Shown here piece after piece: positions 1 through 11,000 of a stretch of DNA of 64,000 bases. Source of the DNA: Halichondria panicea. Lineage: Eukaryota; Porifera; Demospongiae; Suberitida; Halichondriidae. Position 1 is the stretch's first letter, and the number at the start of each line of letters is the position of its first letter. The stretch is taken from contig NC_087389.1 of the NCBI RefSeq assembly GCF_963675165.1, positions 3,904,830-3,968,829 on the forward strand. The letters are read 5' to 3'. A model generated the notes under the pieces. That model was not told where the DNA came from and made no database searches. It saw only the letters and a list, made by a program, of their open reading frames with translations. The position numbers were made by a program, and so were the translations under genes.

Positions 1-95
1 CTACAAAGTCTCTTTTCCTCAACATCAAGGTACTGGTGGTCATACTTTGTACGCTGCCTGTCACCTCCTGGTAAGCTGATCAATCTTTTAGTGGC
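1..95 (-). CDS. Partial exon of an unidentified minus-strand gene running off the left edge
   Basis: The minus strand has a strong splice acceptor at 96-100, a pyrimidine-rich tract ending in TTCAG. Only one frame after it is open as far as the window edge. It reads ATKRLISLPGGD, then RQRTKYDHQYLDVEEKRLC. The other two frames stop within a few codons. The charged, non-repetitive composition looks like real coding sequence. I do not recognise the protein, and the rest of the gene lies outside the window. Confidence 0.4.
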
Positions 96-727
96 CTGAA
101 AAGAAAAGAATCAAGACTGTCGTCAGATCAAGCAAAGGAACAAACGTTTATCATCACTTACACTTCTACATTTACACAGAGTAGACTAGACATGATTGCA
201 TTGACATTTGACATACCTTAAGAAGAGTTGGCTAGAGTTTGCCATCCCAGGCGAATTGAGCTTCTGGTCATAAACATTCTTGACTTGCTGATGTTGTATA
301 TACTGTCAGTACTGTGCACCATCTAGAAAACAGTGGGCGTTGCCGACAAAAGGGGCGTGACTTCCAGGAAGTGGGCGTGGTTTAAATTTTGCGGCGCGCT
401 TCGCCATTCACTGAATCCTAGGATCGCCCCTGCAATCCATTATGCTTGGTTAACGTTTCAGGTTACTGGGTGGAGGCTGGGCTTTGGGTAACTTCAGTCA
501 TACTATGCCAGTATCTAGATAGTGGCACAGTTCACCATTTGACCTGTGCCATATGGCAGATATTGGCACAGTGTTTCCTTTGATCTGCCCGCTCAAAATG
601 CAACAAAAACCACTTTTGGTATGTATTTCCTGTCTTGGTTTATACAATACTTGTGGTAAGGTAATACTATAGCTAGTGGTATGTATTTCCTGTCACACTT
701 GGATCTTGGGTGACTGCCAGATTTAGA
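96..727. other. Spacer upstream of the first B3GALT6-like gene, partly repetitive
   Basis: No coding region could be supported here. About 461-606 is an inverted copy of a sequence at about 3599-3757 (see the repeat entry). GC-rich short motifs at 330-430 also look repeat-derived. The spacer shares no obvious 5' flank with the minus-strand B3GALT6 copies further right. Confidence 0.5.
461..606 (+). repeat. Dispersed repeat, inverted partner of 3599-3757
   Basis: The segment runs from an ACTGGGTGGAGGCTGGGCTT motif to CTGCCCGCTCAAAATGCAAC. Its reverse complement recurs with substitutions at 3599-3757, including the paired 'tgtgccat/atctagat' stretches. The two copies lie in opposite orientation on either side of the first B3GALT6-like gene. 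Confidence 0.7.
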
Positions 728-1648
728 ATGTATAGGAAGTTTGCTGTGTTGCTACTAGCTTCAACCATACATACTACAGCTGTATGGTACCTAGCCAAAT
801 TATCTTTTGAAACCCAATGTGAGCATCTGGATCACAAGCAATGGAGCCAACCAACAGATGCCACAGCTGTATCCAATGACTTACCTGAAACAGCTAATAT
901 TCCAAATAATGTACTACTCGTGATGGTCATTTCAACACCCGAGAACAGAGCTAGGAGAGATGTGATTAGGAAGACTTGGGTGGGTAGCTATGTCGAACAT
1001 AAAAAGAAGTTTGCAGTCAAATTTGTTATAGGAGCCCTTGATCTAAATGTTAATGAAACAGAGTCGCTGATTTCAGAGAATAAGACGTTTGGCGATGTAT
1101 TACTTTTGACCGATCACCTGGATTCATACAAGAATCTCACCAGGAAAGTTTTACATACCTTTGTGTGGGTAGACAAGAACACAAACTACTCCTTTGTACT
1201 GAAACTTGACGACGACTCATTCCCTAAGTTGGATCAGATTGAATTGGAATTGAAAAAAAGAACTAACCGAAAACCTCTCTACTGGGGTTTGGTTGCATCA
1301 CGAGGTACCCCAATGAAAGAAGGGCCGTGGGCGGAACCACATTGGAACTTGTGTGACACTTATCTGCCGTATGCATTGGGAGGGGGTTATGTATTATCTA
1401 AAGACCTTATACACAGAATTGCTATCAATGCTCACGGTCTTACACTCTACAACAATGAAGATGTCTCAGTTGGAGCTTGGATCAGTCCATTCAACTTGGA
1501 AAGAAAAAATGACAAACGATTTCGTGCAGATATGCAAAAAAACTGGCATCACGATCAGTGCAAGGACTATCTTCTTGTTCATCATCTGTCTATTGAAGAT
1601 GCTAAGAAAACTCATGAAATAATGAAGAATAAAGGTGTTTTGTGTTAA
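728..1648 (+). CDS. B3GALT6-like beta-1,3-galactosyltransferase, copy 1 (GT31 family)
   Basis: Single-exon 306 aa protein. Residues about 4-25 form an uncleaved hydrophobic anchor, typical of a type II Golgi enzyme. The lumenal domain has the GT31 landmarks in order: RRDVIRKTWVGSY, a DSYKNLT block, the metal-binding KLDDDSF (DxD), [17 protein letters not shown] and [10 protein letters not shown]. The C-terminal SIEDAKKTHEIM...GVLC matches human B3GALT6, which adds the third sugar of the glycosaminoglycan linker tetrasaccharide. I chose ATG at 728 because no in-frame ATG lies upstream. The other copies start six codons earlier with MRFVIR, and here that ATG is gone. It keeps the full DDD triad, unlike the four minus-strand copies, so it is the best candidate for a working enzyme. 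The exact acceptor sugar cannot be read from sequence. Confidence 0.9.
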   Translation: MYRKFAVLLLASTIHTTAVWYLAKLSFETQCEHLDHKQWSQPTDATAVSNDLPETANIPNNVLLVMVISTPENRARRDVIRKTWVGSYVEHKKKFAVKFVIGALDLNVNETESLISENKTFGDVLLLTDHLDSYKNLTRKVLHTFVWVDKNTNYSFVLKLDDDSFPKLDQIELELKKRTNRKPLYWGLVASRGTPMKEGPWAEPHWNLCDTYLPYALGGGYVLSKDLIHRIAINAHGLTLYNNEDVSVGAWISPFNLERKNDKRFRADMQKNWHHDQCKDYLLVHHLSIEDAKKTHEIMKNKGVLC

Positions 1649-1735
1649 GGTTCTATTCCTTCTTATTTTATCATAATTATATGAGTGCAATCACCACCAT
1701 TGATTAGTAATATCAAGAGTTCACTAATATATACA

Positions 1736-2134
1736 CAGGGGCGTAGGCAGGAATTTGAGGAAGGGGGGGGCTGAGCTGTTCGCGCCAGAAACTACTTGGC
1801 GCGGAGCGCCGAAAATTCCGGTGACCAGGAGCCACACCCCCTAATTAATGACTCATTGCGCATGTGCAAGAAATAGCCACACCTTGCTTCAATTAATAAT
1901 ACTGCTAAAGCTAGCTAGCTAGCCGTAGCTAGCTAGCTTAGTTCTGTTGCACTAAAGAATCAAAGTTACTAGTATAGTATAGCTAGCTCTTGGACATGCT
2001 GTTTGTCTGCCACTAATCTATACCAGTAATTCCCAGGCTGAAGACTCATCAGAGAAGGTGGGGCTCTTAGTGTAGTTTTTGCAGAGAAAGGGGGGGCTCC
2101 AGCCCCCAAAGCCCTCCCCCTCCCTACGCCCCTG
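1736..2134. mobile_element. MITE with CAGGGGCG termini and a 5 bp target duplication
   Basis: The ends are inverted repeats: left CAGGGGCGTAGGCAGG, right CTCCCTACGCCCCTG, with G-rich and C-rich subterminal runs. ATACA flanks the element on both sides (1731-1735 and 2135-2139), consistent with a 5 bp target-site duplication. There is no transposase ORF, so it is non-autonomous. The superfamily is uncertain: the termini look hAT-like, but hAT elements normally make 8 bp duplications. Confidence 0.75.
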
Positions 2135-2337
2135 ATACAGGTGAATGTCAACAGATTGCTGTATTGAATTTAAGCGAAAAGCCACTGACTGTCGTGGTTA
2201 AAAGATCATTGTTCGTTTGGATCGTGATCTAAATCACTTTCACAAATATTGTGGGCCATTGCGGAGCTCTAAAACATGGTGTGTGTTTATAGATGTAATC
2301 CATTGAACTGTTGTACGAGACTACACGTATAATATCC

Positions 2338-2490
2338 TCACGATTTAGTGTCTCTTATACATTGACTTCGAATACAATAATTCTCATTTTGTAAGACGGT
2401 GCCTGTGAAGTATTGGACTATCAGGTGGAGAGCACCTCTTCTTCCGAGGGGGAGGAAGATGAATAGGAGGCAGTGAGGAAGCAGCAGGCC
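2338..2490 (+). pseudogene. Decayed acidic exon-like module, paralogous to 48534-48690
   Basis: From 2395 the frame reads DGACEVLDYQVES, then an acidic Ser/Glu run, with an in-frame TAG after EEDE. The minus strand of 48534-48690 carries the same module with its stop at a different codon (after EAVRK), so the ancestor had an open frame. The 48.6 kb copy is preceded by an acceptor-like TTTTGTAG. Both copies sit about 0.6-0.8 kb downstream of a B3GALT6-like gene in the same relative orientation, so they probably belonged to one duplicated block. The protein is not recognised. Confidence 0.5.
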
Positions 2491-3598
2491 ATGTGTGCGT
2501 GTTTGTATCTTTGTAAAATTTATCACCTATGGGGGGGGGGGGTTCTGATTTCCAGGTGTCACGACTAAAGAATCATTCTAATGTCCTGATAGCCTACCAA
2601 CATATACAATTATAAGCTTATATGGTAGCTGTACACTAGTTGCAGTATACTTCACAGTTGCTCTCAGACAGGGAACAAAGTTGCGAGCTGGACGAACTGA
2701 ACAAGGTACTGTGTGTTTGTAATTAATTTGAGAGAACGGTTTTTTTTCCATATATAGTACATTATGCCACCCACCCACATAAATCTCGTACAACATAGTT
2801 GCACACACTGTTGATACATTATTTGCTATCAAATTCAAGCTGGCTGTTTCTTCTATCTGCTACCAGTTGTAAATGAATAAACTATGTTGTAATAAGTTCC
2901 ACAATAATTATTCTGTATGCACAATTTCAGCACAAATTATTCATGTGACGTGCATGTGTATACAGACAATTTCCCCTTACACAGTACCAATATCACCCCC
3001 ATGCACCACTGCATATATAAGTATCAAGGCGAATAACCAGTGGGAAGTGATTTGGTGTGTACAGTGATTGTTTGATAACAATTTGGGAAAGTCCTGGGCT
3101 GTTATACAGATTCCCTGAAGTCATACATGTATCATGCCTGTGTGTTTGAGGACACTGAGAATTTAAAAGCCGTGTGCCAAATAATAGCAAAAAGTTACTT
3201 TACATCTACTGTGCCCAGCCATCCATAGTCCAGCCATTCTGTTTGAACTTTACACACGGGGAAAACACTGGGAATTTCGCTGTTCATTTGGCTCATTCGG
3301 AGGTTTTCACTCATAAAACATTGTAGTAATAATTATTATGTTAAGTAAGTGGTGCCAGTGGGGGGGGGGCGGTGCAATGGGTCCGGATGGCAAATTTTGG
3401 TACTTGGGGTGCAACCAAGGCGTATACAGCCCTTGGTGCAACCGACCTAATATGTATCTAGTGCGCCTGCGTGGTAGAAGTACATGCATGGAGGACTGTT
3501 GGGGTGCACGTAGGGTTATTATAAAGACACACAGTACACTGATTTAAGTACAAACAAACTCATAAGTATATAAAATTTGTGACCTAATCCTAACTAAA

Positions 3599-3757
3599 TT
3601 TGTTGCAATTTGAGTGGGCAGATCAAAGGAAACACTGTGCCAATATCTGCCATAATTATGGCACAGGTCAAGCCTTGAACTGTGCCACTATCTAGATACT
3701 GGCATAGTACGGCTGAAGTTACCTGAAGCCCACCCTCAACCCAGTAACCTGAAACAG
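3599..3757 (-). repeat. Dispersed repeat, inverted partner of 461-606
   Basis: The reverse complement matches 461-606 (CACTGTGCCAATATCTGCC, ACTGGCATAGT and CCCAGTAACCTGAAAC blocks) with small indels. There is no coding capacity. Confidence 0.7.
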
Positions 3758-4188
3758 TCCCTTTTATAGTATAACGTTTTTCATGCGTCTGGTGCATTCC
3801 ACAAGCCACCACAAGTAGTTGAAACTAGTTGTCCTATACAAGGAGTGATGTGTACACAGAAAGGAATGCACAAGGAATGCAACAAATCAGTTGTTACACA
3901 ACTCACTCGTGCACACATTGGATATATTGGATGATGGAAATATAAACTACCTTGAAGGGGGAGGCACATTGCTCTGTTTGTGGTGGCTATTGTTTGTTTT
4001 ATTTTGTTGATTTTACCGTATACGATTCTGCTAATATTCTTCAAATTCTTTCAAGCTTGCTCTGATAAGAAACTGATGTCATGATTGATGCATACGCTGG
4101 TCCTTATAAGGACAATCTTCGATTTTTAGTAGTTATTTTCATCCATATTCAAGTACACCCCAATTCGTTCGTGTGTTTCCTGCATTAG

Positions 4189-4306
4189 GAGGAGGTTTAC
4201 TGAAGATGAAGTCAACAGAGGAAACGATGAAGACTTATTATTTGATGATCGATATGAAGCCGTTGTTGAGTCTGATGAGGATGAACTCAAAGACACTGTT
4301 GGTTGA
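4189..4306 (+). pseudogene. Possible acidic terminal exon, unidentified
   Basis: A plausible acceptor (TTTCCTGCATTAG) precedes a 38-codon open frame ending in TGA at 4304-4306. It begins RRFTEDEVNRGNDEDLLFDD and continues with an Asp/Glu-rich stretch. Composition is protein-like and the spacer around it has no other open frame. It could be the remnant of a transposase N-terminus or the last exon of a lost gene. I cannot assign it. Confidence 0.25.
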
Positions 4307-5054
4307 ACATGAAGTAGATAGTCTTTGCAACATATCACACTGAGCACAGCTCTAGTTCATATATACAGGCAATGCCGGCTATTTGGTTTGGCACGGATTG
4401 CCGAAAATTATACCCACTATACGGTATACTTTTTGACCGAAACAAAACGTTTAGTTTAGTTTAGTTTTGTAGAAATGATGTAGCACTACACTGGAAACTA
4501 CTCTCTTCACTGCGCTCTGGAGACTGGTAAGCTGCCGTGTTGAGAGTTGTCCTGTTGGAATGCAATTAGAACAAACCACAAAATGCGTAATGCGTGGGTG
4601 ATATTGCTTCAGCCTCGAGAACAGACCGCCAGTGTGGTACTTATACTCGAGTCCGATAATATATTTTGTGCAGTAATAGTTAGCGCGTGGGCGGTGGCAC
4701 ATGACTATTTGTGACGTTTTCATTCTTGTGGGAGCGTGAAATTCTTCACGCACTGGGATAACTAGCGGGAGTCGTTGTCAGTCTAATGCACTACAACTAA
4801 ATGCCAGTTAATCAACTGAAACGTTTTCATTTTTCATTCAGGACAATACAGAATTGGGGGGAATATAATTATGTCCACATAGCATCCAACTATTGAGATT
4901 CCCCCAAAGTATTATACTAGCACAAAGCTCACAAAGTTAGACAAATTCAATGCAAAATGTGCAATTGTCTCAAAAACAGACTGATATAATCATGTGAGAA
5001 TTAGATACTAGCTAATTGCACAATGCAGAATGTATATCGGATATTCAATAAATG

Positions 5055-8000
5055 TCACATGATAATTTGTGGTTCTGGCACCGAGGTACCAATGTTCTTG
5101 TGTGGGAGTATGCGGCCACCGTTAATGTACAACTCATCTTGAATGATAACATCTTCCCCGAGCACAGAAATGTTCTCCATCCTCACCTATACAGGAAAAA
5201 CACCAGATAATGATGGCATTGATCGACCATGATGGTTGCTAAAAAGGATGCCAAAGTTTATGAATGGCTGCTGTTCTCCATGATCCAAAACAGTGCATGC
5301 TACAAACTATTCTGAAAAGGCTGGTATATACACTGCACCGTATAACTGGAAAATTTGGCGAATGAGCCATTTGAACTGACTTGGCGGTTTCTTAATATGG
5401 CATGGGTACTACAGCAATGATTGCATCCACCGGAAAACTTTAATTTGGCGATAAATATTGTGTAAAATTCGCCACATTTTCTAGTTATACGGTAACTCAA
5501 GATTGAAGCATCCACAAATTTAAATCCAAAAAATGTGACTAGAAGCCTATACATATACTTGCACTTCATTGATCATTGAGCAACTGTAGCAGTCTCCACC
5601 GACACACGCACGCACACAGCAGTCTCGACCGACACACGCGCACACGCACACGCACACGCACACATACACACACATTAACGTATACCTCACTGCACATGCA
5701 CACACCGAGACATAACAATTATAACCTTAAGAGGTACAGTGTAATAGCGAGAACACAGATTCAACTAGAGCACTAAAGTGCAAACCCTCGGCTGGTGACA
5801 TGATACTAAAGAAACCGGAGGAATGGTATAATTATAATGCAGTGCATGTAGCATGCCTATGACTAGCACAGCAACTCAAGAGCAATAAAACTAAACAACA
5901 ACGTACAACTGCATGAGACATGCACTGTGGACTGGGATCACAGCAAAGAAGCCTGGAGTCTTACACTAAGAGAAGTATGGCTCCTGCTAAGCTGGAGTAT
6001 AGGATCCAGAGTCAGTCAACAACCAGCCACAATTCTACTTTCTTGACCGTAGGCCTATTCAATTGTTCCTGGTACGGGATCACTTCAGCTGAAAATACGT
6101 AATGAACCTTGACTACGTATTTGCAGCTGAAGTGATCCCGTACCTTGACTCAAGGCCACGAGCAAGTTTAGCTTTTGCTCGCTTTTATTCGACAAAGGAG
6201 CTTAACATCAAAATCTTCTACTATTTAAAACAAGATACTGTTGTGTGAAGGCTATACATGCTGTAAACACAGTGCTGTGGTATCCAGGTGAGTAGAAAAT
6301 CCCATCACAAACAAACAAACAAACAAACAAACTAGAGCACTAAAGTGCAAACCCTCGGCTGGTGACATGATAATAAAGAAACCAGAAGAGTGATAATGCA
6401 GTACATGTAGCATGTATGAGCAACTCAAAAGCAATAAAACTAAACCAGACTGGAGGCATGCTGAAACTTTGAGTGTTAGTGGTACATGGTATGCATGTCA
6501 CATTAGACATGTACTGTGGACTAGACTGGGATCACAGCAAAGAAGCCTGGAGTGTTAGACTTAGAGAGGTATGGCTCCTGCCAGGCTGGAGTATAGGATC
6601 CAGAGTCAGCCAACAACCGGTTAACCAGTCACAATTTTAGCTTTCTACTATAATTATATCAATTGTTCCTGGTACGGATCACTTCAGCTGCAACTACGTA
6701 ATCAAGGCCACGTGAGAAGAAGTAGCTAGTTATATAGCTGCTTCAAGCTTCTTAGCTTTTGCTCGACAATGAAGCTTTAACATCAAAATCTGCCACTATT
6801 TAAACCAAGATATTGTTGTGTGAAGGCTATCCATGCTGTAAACGCAGTGCTGTGGCATCCAGGTGAGTAGAAAAGCCAATCACAAACAAACAAACAAACA
6901 AACAGACAGACTACTATACCTGTGGCCGCCCACGCGCGCCTCGGGTAACAAACCAACAGACTACTATACCCGTGGCCGCCCACGCGCGCCTCGGGTAATA
7001 ATGCATCTCAGTACTTACCCATTTCCCGACAGTTGATTTCCAGCCAATGATGCTGGACTGCACCCAGGCATGTGACTTGACGGTGGACCCACACAGCACT
7101 GTGGACTTTGACAAACACACTCCTGCAAATGCAACAGTTAGATCAACATGGTTAGAGTATAACGCTCTAAGGAACGTGCCTAGAAAAAACTAGTCTAAGA
7201 CTAGAACGTGGCCTATAAATCAGCCTGGAGGCTGGGGCTTTGCCAATAAGTTGAAGCCCCAAACCTGGTCTCAAATACAAGACTGCATGGGTTACATTGT
7301 TCAAAAGAATTCCTTGGCCACGATTCTAACACAACCCTACAGTCATGCCTACCATCTTCTATCACAACGTTTGGTCCAATGACCACACTCGGTCCGATTC
7401 GGCAGTCCTCACCAATCTTAGCAGTGGGGTGCTACAACAAGAAAACAGAGGAATAACCATGCATTGTATGCACACGTTCATTAAAGAAACACAAACTCTA
7501 TGCATGGGTACTACATTACAAATATGCCACACTCACTGAAACCCACGTATAAGATGTAACTCGCAAAAAGCACCATGCACCTGTACGATAGTCTGCGCAC
7601 AATACGTAAGTATGTACATGTACAGTACACAACTAAATAACACACGTACCACAAGAACATTTCCAACAAAATTATCTCCCTTCGATAACTTTGCTGGGTG
7701 ATTGTCCGCAAGATACGACAAGTACATCCCCACACCTGTGACAAAGTCTTTGGGCTGACCAATATCCATCCAGAAACCTGAAACCAGAGATAGTTAATCA
7801 TGTGATGGTCATGTGATTAGTAAGTCACCTTGTAAGCTATAGGTGAATAATTCTCCTTCTTTTGCCATGTACGGGAACACTTCTTTCTCAATCGACATGA
7901 ATCTAACCTGTAACCATAGCACAGACATAGATAACTAACTATACGTGCATGTTGGACAAAGAAGAGAGTGAATGAGTACATGCAGTCGGCCAAGAGTATA

Positions 8001-11000
8001 ACTAACTATACGTACATGTATGCCATGGACAGAGAAGAGTACATGGAGTCGGCCAGGATCATGATTGTCATACAAATACTGAGTATAGGTTTTAGCAAGT
8101 TGATAATGGAGGGCATACAAGAAACAACCTACAAGGGAGCTCAATCCGAACAAGAATCCTCTGAATAAGGAACGTATTAAAGTGTACTTTTACTTTATTC
8201 AGACGTTTGCTGTAGTATTTTAACCAGCAGGTTAAGCAACTAAAATGCAAAAGCAAGCATACTTATACATGCAGCACTGTAAATAAAACTGTGCTTCGGG
8301 GCGTAGCAGCAGGAGGCATATGGCAAACATGTTCGTGTGCCCGTCTATTCCAGCTCTACATTGTAACTGCTCGGCGGTTGCAATAAAATACAAGCACATG
8401 TAAGAGCTTAATTCTAGCCACATTTTCATTAGCAGATTTGCAAACTAAAGGTTTCTCGAGTTATGGCTAGTTTTACTTACAGTGAGGCTGTTGCTGTCTT
8501 TTCAGAATTAACATCATCTTTTCGCACTATGAGTTAGCTTCCATTAATCATTAAGGTGAATCTACGAGAGTACGAAAACAGCTGCAAAGTCACTATGAGA
8601 AAGCAGCAGCCACTACTGAACCTTGACCTCTTTGCACATCCACCTGTTTTTTTTTTTATCTTCGCACATTTACCCCTTTTCTCAGTATTATGCTCATGCT
8701 ATAGAGATCCACCCTTTTCTACAAATTTACAATTAATCACCTCTTCCTCTAACAATAATAATACTTGGTGAGCGAAACAAATAAGCCAGAACAAAATATG
8801 CCAGAGACAGTTAGCACCGCGATGCTTAAACACTCGTTATAGTTAAGAAACAAGCAGACAGACAAGCAATAGTTATGTTACTGACTCTAAAACAAACCTC
8901 AATCCTCTTTAGAACTGATGGGTTAAAGATGTACATGCCTGCGTTGATCTTGTTCGACACAAATACTTTTGGTTTCTCCATAAATCTCTGTATCTGTCCA
9001 CTTTCCTCATTGTACACCACAACCCCGTATTTGGACGGCTCTTCCACCCGAGTCACCTGACATAGGAGAGGAGGTTTTTTTTTACATGTACACACTAAGA
9101 ACTTGAATGATCAAAAGTATTGTAAGGTAGTATTGTAAGGTGGTCTCTAAAGTGGTACTTGTACGTTATGTATGCTATCAGCAATCAGCTATGCATGTAG
9201 TAGCCTCGATTCCAGGCCGCAAAGAGAAAGGCGCCTTTCTCTTTGCGGCCTGGAATCGAGGCTATACATGTAGCTATTATAACTATGATACGGTGTATAT
9301 AACTGAGCTCAGAAAACTGCTGAGCGTATCTGTATGGAGGCCTGGTCAAAATTAATAAGTTATTGAACTGACCACAATGGTTCCTTCTTTCCCGTGAGCT
9401 TTGTGCGCCTCTAGCATCTTGGTGAAGGGGTAGTTGCAGATTACGTCACTGTTGAGGACAAAGAAAGGGGAGGAGTCAGCATCCAATATGTCCCGGGCAA
9501 GGGCAAGGGGACCGGCTGAAGGGGACATGAAAGATGTGTCAAATTATTTATGGTCCATACAAAGTAAGGAATGGCCACTTTTATGGGGTATACATGTACT
9601 ACTCTAGCCTCGTTCCCAGGCCGATTTTTCTTTAATAGAACGAAGTTGAAAAATACGGCCTGGTTGATTGTATCTGGGCGTGATTCTCTTTTACCCCGTA
9701 TAAGTTTAATACCATAATTTACATGTAGCTCTGTGTATATGTATGCGCTCGAGTACTAAAATCTAGCCATCGATTATATAGCTAGCTGGCTATGGCAAGT
9801 TAAGTTGTGCAAAAAGGTCTTACTCTCATGGCAGAACAGACCCATGCTCTCCAGCTCTGTCGGAAGGAAGAAACGTCTTTGTCTGGTTTTCAACATGGTC
9901 TCTTTGCTATCAATTACTGTACTTTGCAATGGACTACAAGCTAATAGGTACGACCACACTGCCGACCCTTGTCGACAGGTGTGTTGATTTTGCAAAATCT
10001 CTATGCTTTTGTTTTTTGGTTCCTACAACCACGCCCAGACACAATCAATACCAGGCCTACTTGGTAACCTAGCATTATTTAGAGACAACTCGGCCTGGGA
10101 ACGAGGCTAATACTACTCCTACTAGAAACAGTTTTATTGATATCAAAGCAGAGAGAAATAGAGCAAACGTACCTGTTCCTAGTGGTTCTTGCTCATGAGA
10201 AAGCGTGATTGAGATTCCCAACTACATGTATAATTATATACGTAGATTATAGCATCAACATCACTTGGTTAGGCAAAACAGCACTAGCTGATATAAACTA
10301 GAGCACTGAAGTGCTAACCCTCGGCTGTTGATGTGAATCTATAAAAACCTGAGGAGTGTTACACAATAAATACTGATGTGTACGTATGAGCATGGGGAAG
10401 CTGGCTAGTAAGCAGCAAGCATTAACATTAAAAGCATGCTAAAATCGTTGAGAACTGAGTTTTAGTGGTGCAGGAGACATGCATTGTGGACTAGGATCAC
10501 ATCAAAGTCAGCAAAGAAACCTGGAGTCTTATGGCTCCTGATATCTACGTTCCGGAGCTAAAGAAGTAACAAACCACAATTCTAGCTTTCTAATTTTAGC
10601 GACCCTGTTCCATTGTTCCTGCACGGTTAAAGGATCACTTCAGCTAAAAACACGCACCTCAATTAAAGGCCGCATGTCGTTAGCTAGCCATGCAGCCAAC
10701 GTACAAGTTCAAGTTTTTTAGCTTTTATTCGACAACAAAGCTTTAACACCGACATTAAAACTAATAACTTGTAATGAAGGCTATCCATGCTGTAAACGCA
10801 GAGCTCTGGCATCCAGGTGAGCAGGTTCAGATATTACAAACAAACAAAACCAACAGACTACACCCGCTGGCTGCGGCAAGGCCTCGGGTAATAATTATAG
10901 TGATATTGTAACACCCTCACCTTCTGTTCTTGCTCTTTCATCTCCTTCTCTAAGAGCTCAGCCCGGTAGCTCACTGCCAGAATGACATGCTTTACTCCAG

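Larger units (their letters stand above)
1649..5054. other. Spacer between copy 1 and the GMPPB 3' end
   Basis: Contains the MITE at 1736-2134, the acidic module at 2338-2490, a G12 run near 2531, the repeat at 3599-3757 and the possible exon at 4189-4306. About 60 bp just after the B3GALT6-like stop (to about 1715) matches the 3' flank of copies 4 and 5 (AATTATGAGTGCAATCACC-type sequence). Nothing else coding was found. Confidence 0.5.

Noticed and set aside
6783-7120. Minus-strand frames running from GMPPB exon 9 into intron 9
   Set aside because: The real exon ends at a GTAAGT donor at 7018; the rest is family A repeat sequence.
9805-9987. 60 aa frame on both strands inside the 9605-10109 element
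   Set aside because: Symmetric open frames of an inverted-repeat element without any transposase motif.
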